This document shows, one piece after another, positions 51,735 to 60,626 of a DNA stretch of 64,000 bases (the first letter of the stretch is position 1; the number at the start of each line of letters is the position of its first letter). The DNA comes from Lacibacter cauensis (GTDB lineage Bacteria; Bacteroidota; Bacteroidia; Chitinophagales; Chitinophagaceae), in the NCBI RefSeq assembly GCF_007830055.1, contig NZ_VLLE01000008.1:54513-118512 (forward strand), read 5' to 3'. Made by a program: the position numbers and the translations under genes. Under the pieces are notes generated by a model, which searched no databases, was not told the DNA's origin, and saw only the letters and a list, made by a program, of their open reading frames with translations.

Positions 51735-52235
51735 ATGAAATCAATCTTAAGCATGTACGATCTTATACCGGTAATACTACTTGTATTGCAAACATTTATC
51801 CTTTTACTCAGCATTGTTAGCGTTTTAAGAAAAATCAAGCTGTTACAACTTCCATTTGCAGGCATAGCTTATCCCAAACTCCTGATCACTGCCGCCATCC
51901 TTCTTTCAACGATGATGATCAGCTTTGCAGATATTGACGGGCTGATGCAATCCGTGAGGGTCTTTCACAATTACGGGGATGGATTTTATCGCAACCTGTT
52001 TTTCAAATTCAGTCAGTTTATCCTCCTGATTATGCTATCTGAATTTCTATTTGCACTCCTCTTTTTTGTAAGTATCAGAATAATTCCGGGTTTCCGTCAA
52101 TCATTTGCAGATCAAGATGATTTGCCGGGAGCTATCCTGCTGTCGATTGTTATGCTGCTCTTGGCGTTCCTGTTATATTGCTGCACAACCGAAGTAATGG
52201 AAAAGTTAACTCCTAAGTATATTAATTTCAGTTAG
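51735..52235 (+). CDS. Small four-helix membrane protein, end of the DUF4407 operon
   Basis: A 166-residue integral membrane protein with about four hydrophobic helices (about 10-32, 45-65, 90-115, 132-150). It starts 2 bp after the J-domain stop, so it is co-transcribed. No family is recognised. A strong terminator follows 79 bp downstream. Confidence 0.6.
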   Translation: MKSILSMYDLIPVILLVLQTFILLLSIVSVLRKIKLLQLPFAGIAYPKLLITAAILLSTMMISFADIDGLMQSVRVFHNYGDGFYRNLFFKFSQFILLIMLSEFLFALLFFVSIRIIPGFRQSFADQDDLPGAILLSIVMLLLAFLLYCCTTEVMEKLTPKYINFS

Positions 52236-52314
52236 CAAATTAATTAACACAACACTGTTTAAAGATTTACTGCAGTAATTTTTTTGCTAAAACATAGAAA
52301 TGTGTAAGAATTAA

Positions 52315-52343
52315 AAAGGTCGTAGTTATACTCTACGACCTTT
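52315..52343. terminator. Terminator of the DUF4407 operon
   Basis: AAAGGTCGTAG (52315-52325) pairs perfectly with CTACGACCTTT (52333-52343) around a TTATACT loop. It lies between a plus-strand operon and a minus-strand gene and has short A/T runs on both sides, so it can act in both directions. Confidence 0.75.
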
Positions 52344-52544
52344 AATCCTCTATACATATTTTGAACACTCAATAGCCTGTTATCGTCTCATAGGTTTAAT
52401 AATATTCTTTCCTGCTGATTCCCCGCCGCATGCCATCTTCGGCATCCCATGAACCATCGCTTCTTTTGCAATGATATAACTGCTTATTGTACGAAAACAT
52501 TTTGCATTCACACATCAGCAATATGATTACTTAAATCGAAAAGT

Positions 52545-52757
52545 CTAGTAATGATAACAATACCCGCATGCCTTTCTGTATTTGCCTTTTGCAGCATTTA
52601 AATCTGTCGCTTCTATTTCAGTACTGCAATTAATCAACCCCTGGCAGTGATTTGTTTTATGGTAAACCTTGGACTGCGGGCCGTTGCAGAGATACACCTG
52701 GTTATCTCTTTTACAACCCAGCAGAGTGATAAAAATAAGGAGAATCAGTTTTTGCAT
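52545..52757 (-). CDS. Small Cys-rich lipoprotein
   Basis: A 70-residue lipoprotein (lipobox LLGC, Cys15). The mature part has 'VYLCNGPQSKVYHKTNHCQGLINC' and 'KYRKACGYCY', a Cys/His spacing like small metal-binding (zinc-ribbon- or Ada-like) domains. Metal binding is inferred. It is transcribed after the HsdR_N-type gene, 11 bp apart. Confidence 0.65.
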   Translation of the reverse strand: MQKLILLIFITLLGCKRDNQVYLCNGPQSKVYHKTNHCQGLINCSTEIEATDLNAAKGKYRKACGYCYHY

Positions 52758-52768
52758 TTATAATTACG

Positions 52769-53542
52769 TTACTCAGAAACAACTGAATTACTAGCAGAAA
52801 ACTGATCATCTACCTTTATACTTACTTTCTCTTTCTTAACTCTGGCCTTAACCGTTTTAAACGGTTTAATCAACGCAGGATCCATTTTATCTGCTATAAT
52901 CTTGTGTACGGCGGCAAGAATGATTTCGTCATCACATTTTTCATCGTACCTGTTTTTGATCATTTTCCTGATACAGCTGAGTACAGCATCAGAACAGAGG
53001 ATACCAGCTATATTGTAAGGATCGGTGGCTTCACATTTATTCCAGAGAGGTTTAAAAGAATTCTTTACGACGCTTTCTTTATGAAGGTGTTGCAGGTTAC
53101 CAACGGCCGTTTTAATACTTGCAGCGTCACTAAGATCTAATGCAAATATTAAATGAGATGAAATGGGTTGTGCGAAGATGATCTTATAGAATTCAAAATT
53201 CCGTCCGTTCGTCAGCAGCGCATATTCAATGCCTTCGTTGGCACCATAGTTTACCGTCTGACGCAGATGCTTTTCGGACAATTGAAACGAAAGGGCTTTT
53301 ACCTCTACCAGGAAATGTCTTGTCTTATTTACCTGGATCACATAATCAGCATAAGTGCCTTTGATCATGTATTCTGTTTTTATCTCCTCCAGTTGTTTAT
53401 AACCCAACACATCGGAGAGAAAACGGTTGATCATGATTCTGGTGCCGGATTCATCCAGTTCCTTCCGCCCTCCTTCTAAATAATCTTTACGATAAGCTTT
53501 AATAGCAGCCGCTAATTTTTGTTGTTTTGATGCAGAGAGCAT
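52769..53542 (-). CDS. HsdR_N-type PD-(D/E)xK nuclease-fold protein
   Basis: A 257-residue protein with the catalytic pattern of type I restriction N-terminal domains: 'GTYADYVIQ' (Asp66), then 'FLVEVKAL' (Glu80, Lys82) and 'LRQTVNYGANEGIEYALLTNG'. It lacks the helicase part of HsdR, and no HsdM/HsdS is nearby, so it is a solitary family member whose role (often assumed restriction or repair) is unknown. Confidence 0.8.
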   Translation of the reverse strand: MLSASKQQKLAAAIKAYRKDYLEGGRKELDESGTRIMINRFLSDVLGYKQLEEIKTEYMIKGTYADYVIQVNKTRHFLVEVKALSFQLSEKHLRQTVNYGANEGIEYALLTNGRNFEFYKIIFAQPISSHLIFALDLSDAASIKTAVGNLQHLHKESVVKNSFKPLWNKCEATDPYNIAGILCSDAVLSCIRKMIKNRYDEKCDDEIILAAVHKIIADKMDPALIKPFKTVKARVKKEKVSIKVDDQFSASNSVVSE

Positions 53543-53692
53543 AATGGTTCGTTTTGAATGATTCGGGATGTTTCATTTCAAAACTAACTGACCGCATGAT
53601 CTTTTTTTTACGGTAAACCGTATGCTGGTAAAAGGTGCACCGGTGGTTATGTACTAAAATTTCGCTGGAGAAATGATGCGCCTGATACGGGT

Positions 53693-54358
53693 TTAGAGCA
53701 ATCCCCTTTCTTTACAAAACAACACAAGTTGTTCGTTCTTTTTAAATCCAAGTTCATCCCGTAACTCCTTCAGTCTTTTTTCCACTTTGCTAAGGCTGTT
53801 GGGTTCGATGTGATGCGCTTTCAAATACGATTCAATTTCCTTTTGCCGATACCCTTCGGCAAGCAAACGGATCACAGTAACATCAAAATCTTCAAACTCA
53901 AAACTATTTCCCTGCCGCAGAATTTGCAACACTGCATGCGAATAGTAAGTTTCCCTTTTTGACAAAGCTTCAAAGGCTTGCTTTAATTCCTTGATATCGT
54001 TCCTGGCTTTCCGCACATACGCATCTATCTTATACTGTTTGTACAGTTTATTGATATTAACAGCACGGTCTTCGCCTGTAAAAACAAGCACCATAATTGC
54101 CGGCTGAATGCTGCGCACGGCTTTGATCAGTGCATACCCATCTGTAATTTTCTGATCCCTGCCATCTGCATCAAAACCGAGGTCTGTAATCAACAAATCG
54201 TAAGGAGCCCCTTTTTGAAGAGCCAGTTGTATCCTGTTAAAAGCCTCATCACAGTAATAAACATAATCCCTGTTATTGACATTAAATTCAGCTACCGTTT
54301 TTTCAATGGAAAAATTGGCACTTTCATGGTCTTCTGCTATAATTACTTTATCAATCAT
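53693..54358 (-). CDS. Response regulator with LuxR-like helix-turn-helix
   Basis: A 221-residue protein with a receiver domain (acidic Glu9-Asp10, phospho-acceptor Asp59 in LLITDLG, conserved Lys near 117) and a C-terminal helix-turn-helix 'LAEGYRQKEIESYLKAHHIEPNSLSKVEKRLKELR' that has a longer loop than canonical NarL output. It overlaps the kinase stop by four bases and is its obvious partner. Confidence 0.8.
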   Translation of the reverse strand: MIDKVIIAEDHESANFSIEKTVAEFNVNNRDYVYYCDEAFNRIQLALQKGAPYDLLITDLGFDADGRDQKITDGYALIKAVRSIQPAIMVLVFTGEDRAVNINKLYKQYKIDAYVRKARNDIKELKQAFEALSKRETYYSHAVLQILRQGNSFEFEDFDVTVIRLLAEGYRQKEIESYLKAHHIEPNSLSKVEKRLKELRDELGFKKNEQLVLFCKERGLL

Positions 54359-56016
54359 TTGTTTGTGGGCGACAGCGGAAAGCTTATTGAAATGGTGACA
54401 CCGCCTCTGTCGGTTTTTCCAAAAATAATATCCCCTTTCAGTGATTTAATACGGCTAACCGTATTTTTCAAGCCATTGCCGTGGGTATGATCATCGCTGA
54501 ATCCAAGACCATCGTCTTTATAATTGATCAACCCATTACCATCCTCCTGTCGAAACTGGATCACCACGTTTTTCGCATGGCTGTGCTTTTTCATATTGAT
54601 CATGATCTCGTTGAGGATTAACCGGATTTCCTGTTTTTGATGTAGCGAAAGGTCATTCAAAAAGGAATGGCCACCAACAAGGAAAACCTTTGTTTGATCA
54701 TTGGCAAAAGATTTCAATAGCCGGAAAAGCGCTTTATCGTAGTCCCCGGTATCAGCAACCAACACCTCTTCGTATGAAATATTGCGGGATTTTTCATACA
54801 ACCCTTCAATCTTATCGAGTAAGGGCTCTTTTGCTACTGCGTCCCCGTGTTCCAGTTCATTCATAATATTGTACAGTCCTGCAGCAACTACATCATGTAC
54901 CTTTTGCGAGGTTTTCAATTGAGCATTCCTTATTGCATTTTCCGACTCCTGCTTGATCCTTTTTCTGCGTTTGTTGTACCAAAGAGATAAACCGGTTATA
55001 ACAAGCATGGCAACAGCAATCAATCCAATTATCCAAAATCGTTGTCTTGTCACATGTCCTTTTAATTCAAGATTGTCTGCCTTACTTTTTTGGGAGTCAT
55101 AACGTATTAAAGCATACCTGTTACGTGTGGTATCCCTTGAAAGCCGGGTGCTGTCACTGAGTTGTTTAAATTCTGTATACCAGTATTGCAGCGAAGAAGA
55201 ATTATCCAGCCTGATCAGTTTATCAATCGCTTCAAGTCTGTCGTCGGGGCTTTGAATAAGTTGTGCCTGTTGGAACATTTTTTTCGCATACCATAAAGCA
55301 GAATCTCGGTTCGGACCCGTATAATAATCTGCAAGGTGAGCGTAGCTTGCATTCAGGCCTCTGTTATATTGGCTGTCGGTCCGGATTTTTAATGCCTGCC
55401 AGAATTCAGGTAAAGCGGGATACCGGTGATCCTGTAACCATTTTGTTTTCGCCCTGTTATCAATCATCCTGGCAAAAAGAGATTGGTCAGCAGGTTTCCG
55501 CAGAAGCATGGAATCATATAAAGCAACGGCCGCTTTGTATTTCCCTTTTTTTTGAAGTGCAACCGCTTCTCCATTCACCAGGTCAGCGAGGAAGCCTGAG
55601 TCATCGGTAAATTCTCTGGCTTTTTTAAACATAGTTATCGCTTCATCATACTGCTGCATGTCTACATGCACATTCCCTAATAAGTTATATGCATAGCTCA
55701 ATTCAGCATGATGTGCTGTATTTAACGGATCGAGTGCACGAATGGTTGCTGTTGCATTTTCTTCTGCTGCATGAAGATCCCCTACCTCCCATAACATATC
55801 TCCCATGCACCGGTATGCTGTTCCTTTTTTAAGACTGTCACCTGCATTACCAACATACAGGGTAAACATCAGAAACGCTGAATCCAATTTTTCCAGACTA
55901 TAGTAGTACGTAGCCTTATCGTAGTAGATCTTACTGTCATAATTTTTGTCATTTTTAACAACACATCCCCAAATAACAAGGCTCAATATGAGCAATAATG
56001 CATGAACAGGTTTCAA
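54355..56016 (-). CDS. TPR sensor histidine kinase
   Basis: About 553 residues from a TTG start at 56016, which places a hydrophobic segment and lipobox-like IWGC at the N-terminus. The longer open frame would run through a terminator and another gene, so it is rejected. TPR-like repeats cover about residues 45-270; one membrane helix (about 325-345) is followed by a HisKA_3-type domain (QKVHDVVAAGLY) and an ATPase domain with NEIMINMKKHS, DDGLGF and HGNGLKN. It should sense envelope signals through the TPR part. Start choice is inferred. Confidence 0.8.
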   Translation of the reverse strand: MKPVHALLLILSLVIWGCVVKNDKNYDSKIYYDKATYYYSLEKLDSAFLMFTLYVGNAGDSLKKGTAYRCMGDMLWEVGDLHAAEENATATIRALDPLNTAHHAELSYAYNLLGNVHVDMQQYDEAITMFKKAREFTDDSGFLADLVNGEAVALQKKGKYKAAVALYDSMLLRKPADQSLFARMIDNRAKTKWLQDHRYPALPEFWQALKIRTDSQYNRGLNASYAHLADYYTGPNRDSALWYAKKMFQQAQLIQSPDDRLEAIDKLIRLDNSSSLQYWYTEFKQLSDSTRLSRDTTRNRYALIRYDSQKSKADNLELKGHVTRQRFWIIGLIAVAMLVITGLSLWYNKRRKRIKQESENAIRNAQLKTSQKVHDVVAAGLYNIMNELEHGDAVAKEPLLDKIEGLYEKSRNISYEEVLVADTGDYDKALFRLLKSFANDQTKVFLVGGHSFLNDLSLHQKQEIRLILNEIMINMKKHSHAKNVVIQFRQEDGNGLINYKDDGLGFSDDHTHGNGLKNTVSRIKSLKGDIIFGKTDRGGVTISISFPLSPTNK

Positions 56017-56043
56017 GAAAATTCCATTTTTTTTAAATATAAA

Positions 56044-56070
56044 AAAAAGGCAGAATAACTTCTGCCTTTC
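56044..56070 (-). terminator. Terminator between the 59-residue gene and the TPR kinase
   Basis: AAAGGCAGAA (56047-56056) pairs with TTCTGCCTTT (56061-56070). On the minus strand it is followed by a run of T. It lies 11 bp past the stop of the small gene at 56081 and separates it from the kinase. Confidence 0.75.
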
Positions 56071-56080
56071 AGTTACATTC

Positions 56081-56260
56081 TCAACCTCCTGGTGGCGTTG
56101 GAGGTGGTGGCGGTTTGGGATTACCTCCTGTTTCACCTCCGGTATCGTCGGTGGTCGATAAACTTCCGATATGAATCAGGTTACAGTTACCGTGATCCTC
56201 GGCTGTATGAAAGGGATTAGGGCACAACAATAACCCTAACCAAATGATCAGTTCTATCAT
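56081..56260 (-). CDS. 59-residue exported protein with Pro-rich tail
   Basis: ATG at 56260 to TGA at 56081 encodes a hydrophobic N-terminus (MIELIIWLGLLLC, a signal or lipobox-like start), a short polar middle and a Gly/Pro-rich tail ending PPPPPTPPGG. It has its own terminator immediately downstream. The tail recalls that of the lipoprotein at 13818, which also precedes a two-component kinase. Function unknown. Confidence 0.6.
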   Translation of the reverse strand: MIELIIWLGLLLCPNPFHTAEDHGNCNLIHIGSLSTTDDTGGETGGNPKPPPPPTPPGG

Positions 56261-56637
56261 TTTTAAGTGATTTAAATGTTTGGAAAATGTTTGCAGGGGT
56301 CGCCAGTTCGAACTGGCAGCCTGTTTTGTAAGAAGCGCTTCTTACGATTGGGAAGGAAGAGCGTTGACCGCAGCAGATTAACAACTTCCCTTGCTGGTTA
56401 ACCTTACTGCGATCCCCGCACTCAGCAGATCAACAGGCTTATCGTTAGATTTACCCGCTGGTCACATTGCAAACATATAACCGGCTAAAAGCCTTCAATG
56501 CATCCGGTTCCTGAGATTCCGATCATTCCAATAATTCCGGAAAACCGTAAGAAACCATACTCTGCAGGAGCTTACTTTTAACCTGTAATTCCAAGAATTC
56601 CGGTTATTATGTACATTTAATCAGGAAGAGAAATCAT
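56261..56637. other. Gap with two perfect palindromes and a tRNA T-arm-like motif
   Basis: No gene is supported. GCCAGTTCGAACTGGC (56302-56317) looks like a tRNA T-arm (GTTCGAA core), preceded by GGGGTC and followed by AGCCTG, as at tRNA 3' ends, but the loop is one base short and no tRNA body is upstream. The 18-bp palindrome GTAAGAAGCGCTTCTTAC follows (56328-56345). AATTCCGG occurs twice (around 56529 and 56590). Confidence 0.4.
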
Positions 56638-57690
56638 ATGCGGCTCAGTCATCCGGAATATATCAAACTGGTCTTTCGTACCTACCAAATGTTACGCAGC
56701 CAACCCGAATGTTCACCTGCACTCAAGCAACCAACGCCCGCGGGTATCCGCAACGAATGCCTGACGGTGTATAAAGAACGACCAGAAAAAAAAGACGAAC
56801 CTGTGCTTCGTTCCTTTTTTGGACCGGCAGAAAATAATTCCTTCTTAGCACCCATCGAAAAAATGTCCACTGTAAGATTTAAGTCATTCGCTAACTACCT
56901 TACCGGAAAGGCTATCAATACCGATAATAAAAATGTAGAACTACTGGCATGGCTGATCGATTTTCAACATAGACCTTTCCGGCTTGGGATGGATGTCCTA
57001 TTAAACGAGACAGAAAAAACAATTATCAACAGTGATGACAAGACAGTTCCTTCACAGCATACCGAACTCCATACCGGGAGCAACAGCTACGAAGAAGATG
57101 TGCAGTATTCATCAGAAACTTTACAGCAGCATCCCGACAACTTAACAGCGGCCAATACAGCACCAGAAGTCTACGAACGAGAGCCCCGTCTTACAACCGG
57201 TATTCATAACGATCAAAGCCTTTCCGATGGTCAGCGTTTATCGGCATGGATGAGTCCGGAGAAAAAAGAATCCAACAACAAGAAGAAATGGGTTATCCTG
57301 GTGATCGCCTTATCATGCAGCTTTCTGTCTCTGACCGCCTACCTGCTTTTGGATAACAGCAACAAGTGCATGTATTGGGCAGGAGATCACTACGAGAGGA
57401 TCGACTGTGATGAGGATGTACATAACAAGGTTGTATTTAATGAAGAGCGATGGAAAAATTTCAAAAAAATCACCGATTTAAGCTCCATCACAGAAAGTTC
57501 AATTGGAGTGGTGCATTATTATGGAAATAAGAACCGGGAATTTTTCACCACAGGAGGTAAACATCCTGTTGAAAGCAACCGTTATCTAAAAGTGATGACT
57601 CGATATATCTGGGAGAAAGACTTTGGCTCGAAGGATAGTACAGTAAAGGATACGTCAACGAATGAACGCATAAAAGCAATAGTTCATTAA
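56638..57690 (+). CDS. Single-TM protein of unknown function
   Basis: A 350-residue protein with a cytosolic N-terminal half, a polar low-complexity linker (about 120-215), one membrane helix (about 220-240) and a C-terminal domain 'MYWAGDHYERIDCDEDVHNKVVFNEERWKNFKKITDLSSITESSIGVVHYYGNKNREFFTTGGKHPVE' that I recognise as recurrent in Bacteroidetes without known function. It might transmit signals across the membrane. Isolated gene. Confidence 0.65.
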   Translation: MRLSHPEYIKLVFRTYQMLRSQPECSPALKQPTPAGIRNECLTVYKERPEKKDEPVLRSFFGPAENNSFLAPIEKMSTVRFKSFANYLTGKAINTDNKNVELLAWLIDFQHRPFRLGMDVLLNETEKTIINSDDKTVPSQHTELHTGSNSYEEDVQYSSETLQQHPDNLTAANTAPEVYEREPRLTTGIHNDQSLSDGQRLSAWMSPEKKESNNKKKWVILVIALSCSFLSLTAYLLLDNSNKCMYWAGDHYERIDCDEDVHNKVVFNEERWKNFKKITDLSSITESSIGVVHYYGNKNREFFTTGGKHPVESNRYLKVMTRYIWEKDFGSKDSTVKDTSTNERIKAIVH

Positions 57691-57704
57691 TTTCAGGATA
57701 TAAG

Positions 57705-57782
57705 AATATTACAATTGAATCTTCTTATCTCTTTTTAAACTCGCAATCCCCATACAAAGACAACAGAACTGAAACAGTTCGA
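57705..57782. repeat. Direct repeat, left copy
   Basis: About 78 bp, beginning near ATTACAATTGA and ending CAGAACTGAAACAG-TTCGA, occur again at 61033-61109 with about 80% identity in the same orientation. The two copies bracket the surface-gene block at 58077-60223. Confidence 0.65.
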
Positions 57783-57972
57783 TGAACGTATCTCCCTTCT
57801 CGAGCAAATGATAGATGCGTTGACCAATAATTCAGTAGCTAGGTCTGGAGGTGCTTACAGTAAGGGTGGCAGTTCGCAAAACAATTTTTGCGTTTCCTGC
57901 AAACAAAAAGGAACGCCCAGTAGAAGTAAAGCAATAGACTGTCTTGGTTTGGCCAGCTCAAAAATTTCTTAG
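57739..57972 (+). pseudogene. Remnant of a tail-fibre or surface protein C-terminus
   Basis: A 78-codon open stretch without start reads 'TTELKQFDERISLLEQMIDALTNN', a coiled-coil end as in S74-type tail-fibre chaperone or T9SS-sorted proteins, then degenerates into Ser/Gly/Cys sequence and stops at 57972. It starts within the left direct repeat. Interpreted as a decayed gene end. Confidence 0.4.
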
Positions 57973-58076
57973 TGATATTCTTTTTCAGTTGATAATTCAA
58001 TTCGTCTATCTGTAGTCAATTCTAAGCTTAAAGAAAATATTGAAGTCTCTTTTCTAAATCCTGTTTAACCTGTATT
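57973..58076. other. Short spacer
   Basis: Nothing recognisable lies between the decayed fragment and the barrel-protein stop. Confidence 0.3.
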
Positions 58077-58760
58077 TCAGAACCTAAAATTCACACCAAG
58101 TTGCCCATAAAAAGGCAGCAATGGCTGTGATATAAAATCCTGTTGTAAAATCCTTCCGGCTTTGAGAGAAATATCTATTTTTTTCATAGAATACCCTCCC
58201 TGCAGTCCATAATAAAAATTTCCCCCTGTTGCTGGCTCATACCAGCCGTCCTGTACATTGTCATAAATATTTCTTCTATACCACTCGCTATGCTTAAAGT
58301 TTGTAACAATCGCTTTATCAAAGCCTGCTTCAACTCCACAAAACCACTGTTTACGATAATAGCCCAGTACACCGGCAAAATCACTTCCGAAATTGAAAAG
58401 AGTAATTGACTGATTGTGATAGCGTCTTGCTACCCCCTGAAGCCTTCCTGAAAATTGAAAATGATTGAATGCAACCAACTTAATTTGTGCACCTAACCTA
58501 ACTTTAAAATCATCTGCTAACTCCTTTCCTGCCGGCATAGAGAATTCACCGCCAATCCATAAAGGAAATCTTTTTATAGGTACTAAGTGATGATAACCCA
58601 CCCCGGCAATTGCGCCATATTCTGCTCCTACATTAACATGTAACAACTGTTTATTTTGTTTAGATATATTTTTCCAGTTTATAACCTGTGCATCTATCTT
58701 ATTTTGAATAAAAGAGAACGCACTAACTAATACTATTGACTTAAGCGTAATCGTCTTCAT
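58077..58760 (-). CDS. Outer-membrane beta-barrel-like protein
   Basis: A 227-residue exported protein (signal peptide to about residue 24). The mature part is dominated by alternating strands ('LLHVNVGAEYGAIAGVGYHHL', 'FGSDFAGVLGYYRKQWFCGVEAG', 'FYYGLQGGYSMKKIDISLKAGR') and ends in a C-terminal Phe (GVNFRF), the classical barrel signature. It is co-directional and 8 bp from the hydrolase gene upstream. Function unknown. Confidence 0.75.
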   Translation of the reverse strand: MKTITLKSIVLVSAFSFIQNKIDAQVINWKNISKQNKQLLHVNVGAEYGAIAGVGYHHLVPIKRFPLWIGGEFSMPAGKELADDFKVRLGAQIKLVAFNHFQFSGRLQGVARRYHNQSITLFNFGSDFAGVLGYYRKQWFCGVEAGFDKAIVTNFKHSEWYRRNIYDNVQDGWYEPATGGNFYYGLQGGYSMKKIDISLKAGRILQQDFISQPLLPFYGQLGVNFRF

Positions 58761-58768
58761 GCGTGTTG

Positions 58769-59803
58769 CTATAATGATTGTATGTATGAAATGATTTTAG
58801 GCTCCATGGTTGTTGTCCAAAAACTTATTTGGTCAAACATTCCCGAATGACCTACTCCCTGCGCTTTAAATATTTCTTTTTTTGGATAAGCAGATGAGAT
58901 TTTTTCCGCCCAACTGTCTGGATATGCTTTATTATTACTACTGTAGATGAATAACACTTTTTTCAAAAACTGATTGATACCAGCCGAAAAATCCGGGTTA
59001 ATCTCTTGTCCTAATTCATACGAAGCAGCATTAACAACTGCACCACTTCGGGACGCAACATAAGATGGTGCATTATTTCCCAAATCAGAACCAAGATCGC
59101 CCACTATTGCATTTGTAGAACCCATCAAGCCGGCTTTGTAATCTAAGATTTCGTGCTGGTCTTCTTTACCAGTCATAAACTGGTCAATATATGTGGCATC
59201 ATTTAAGGTTTCGCTCCATAACTTGAAAGACCTGGATACTGAAATATAATTCACCACATCATCCCATTCCAAACCTCCGGGCTCGGCTACAATAAGTCCG
59301 TTTATTTCTGTGGGGTATTTTCCTGTATACGCTGTTGCCAACATAGCTCCCCAGGATTGTCCCAACAGAATTACTTTTTGTGCAGAAGATGTTTTATAAT
59401 GCGCTATAACGCCTTTTAATTCATCATAGAATATTTTATCAAGGGCGTCGTTGGCTTGAGATTTATACCAACTTTTGGGAAATCGTTGAGAAAGTCCTGC
59501 GCCCCGCTGGTCGTAAAAAACAACCCGATAGCCCTTTGTTGCAAGGGTTTTGCAATTGAGCAGATAACGGTAGTCTCCTCCCGGGCCACCATGAATACAT
59601 ATAATCAATGTGCTGTCTTCCGGACCAAAAGCCTCTGAATGCAGCAATGCGCCGTTCACTAAAATTGAAGGTAACAACGCATCCTGGTCAACTGTTTTGT
59701 GCACCAAGCTTCCCGGTTCATTGACGTACCTTTCTTCCGTGCAGGAAAAAGAGACACTTGAAAAAAACAGTAAGGTCAAATAAATTCTGAACGATTTTTT
59801 CAT
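58769..59803 (-). CDS. Lipoprotein alpha/beta-hydrolase (proline iminopeptidase-like)
   Basis: A 344-residue lipoprotein (FSC, Cys21) with an alpha/beta-hydrolase core: oxyanion motif HGGPGG (71-76), YDQRGAG (98-103), nucleophile GQSWG (Ser150) and a candidate catalytic His in GVGHSG near residue 323. HGGPG plus DQRG is typical of proline iminopeptidases. It probably cleaves peptides or esters at the cell surface or in the periplasm. Precedes the barrel gene with 8 bp spacing, so the two form an operon. Confidence 0.85.
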   Translation of the reverse strand: MKKSFRIYLTLLFFSSVSFSCTEERYVNEPGSLVHKTVDQDALLPSILVNGALLHSEAFGPEDSTLIICIHGGPGGDYRYLLNCKTLATKGYRVVFYDQRGAGLSQRFPKSWYKSQANDALDKIFYDELKGVIAHYKTSSAQKVILLGQSWGAMLATAYTGKYPTEINGLIVAEPGGLEWDDVVNYISVSRSFKLWSETLNDATYIDQFMTGKEDQHEILDYKAGLMGSTNAIVGDLGSDLGNNAPSYVASRSGAVVNAASYELGQEINPDFSAGINQFLKKVLFIYSSNNKAYPDSWAEKISSAYPKKEIFKAQGVGHSGMFDQISFWTTTMEPKIISYIQSL

Positions 59804-59845
59804 GCCATGTATTTTTTATTCTTAGCGCTAATCGGGGTTTGGTTT

Positions 59846-60223
59846 TTATTGAAAAGTATATGACGTTGCAGAATTGGGGCTAGTATACACCTGTGACTTT
59901 ACCACCTGGTTATTAACTAATATTTCCAACTTTACGGTTTGGGCAGGATTGACAAAATATCCGAGAGTTATAATACTGTTTTTGTTTACAGTTTTTGTAA
60001 TGGTTTTCGTGAATGGCAGTGTAGGATTATCAACAGTAGTCAGTCCACCGGTTTCACTATAATAGGTAATTGATACCAGACCATTCGTTGTCGTACTGCT
60101 AACCTTATAAGTAATACTGACTTGTTTTGGATATGTATTTTCAACCCCTGAGTTTGGCTTTTTACAGGAGTCAGCAAACAAAATAATTAATCCGATAAAA
60201 AAAGAGTTTTTAAGAAGTTGCAT
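59846..60223 (-). CDS. Small lipoprotein with MmpS-like beta domain
   Basis: A 125-residue lipoprotein (lipobox ADSC, Cys20). The mature domain is a compact beta sandwich with 'VSITYKVSSTTTNGLVSITYYSETGG' and 'VKLEILVNNQVVKSQ', a pattern like MmpS-type domains. Role unknown. It precedes the hydrolase gene by 42 bp in the same orientation and likely shares its transcript. Confidence 0.65.
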   Translation of the reverse strand: MQLLKNSFFIGLIILFADSCKKPNSGVENTYPKQVSITYKVSSTTTNGLVSITYYSETGGLTTVDNPTLPFTKTITKTVNKNSIITLGYFVNPAQTVKLEILVNNQVVKSQVYTSPNSATSYTFQ

Positions 60224-60281
60224 TTTTTTAATTTTTAGATATTTATTTAGTTAGGATCATTAATGCTGACCTTATTGCACT

Positions 60282-60626
60282 TCAGCGTATTGGGTTGTAT
60301 ATTTTATCTGCGAGACATGAGGATGGCGTAAAGCCGATTAAGTGCACTCCAATGCGTTGACTTAAGAGAATTATCTTGTGATGAAGGTTTGTTTTAACGA
60401 TATGTTTGATTACAACATCCAAATCGCTATCCTCCCAATTTGCAAGGCTACAGTACTCTATTTTAATAGTTCCATGTAAAGGTTTACCAATGCCTGTATT
60501 ATCAAATATGATTCCTGTCATTCTACTTTTCAGAATAGGATCAGTCATTCTCATGTAAGATGAGTGCAATACTCCGACCGTGGATACAATGATTACTATT
60601 TTATCGGAGTTCATAGGATGATACAA
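60282..60626 (-). pseudogene. Truncated alpha/beta-hydrolase remnant
   Basis: 114 codons resemble the N-terminal half of a hydrolase: 'IVIIVSTVGVLHSSYMRMTDPILKSRMTGIIFDNTGIGKPLHG', 'WEDSDLDVVIKHIV' and 'IILLSQRIGVHLIGFTP'. The nucleophile position (GHS in relatives) reads SQR, so Ser is lost, and the whole C-terminal half is missing. It is probably a decayed gene. Confidence 0.6.

Noticed and set aside
54355..56136. 593-residue version of the TPR kinase
   Set aside because: The N-terminal extension crosses a terminator and a separate 59-residue gene.
56296..56330. An intact tRNA gene
   Set aside because: Only a T-arm-like and acceptor-like segment; no D-arm or anticodon arm upstream.
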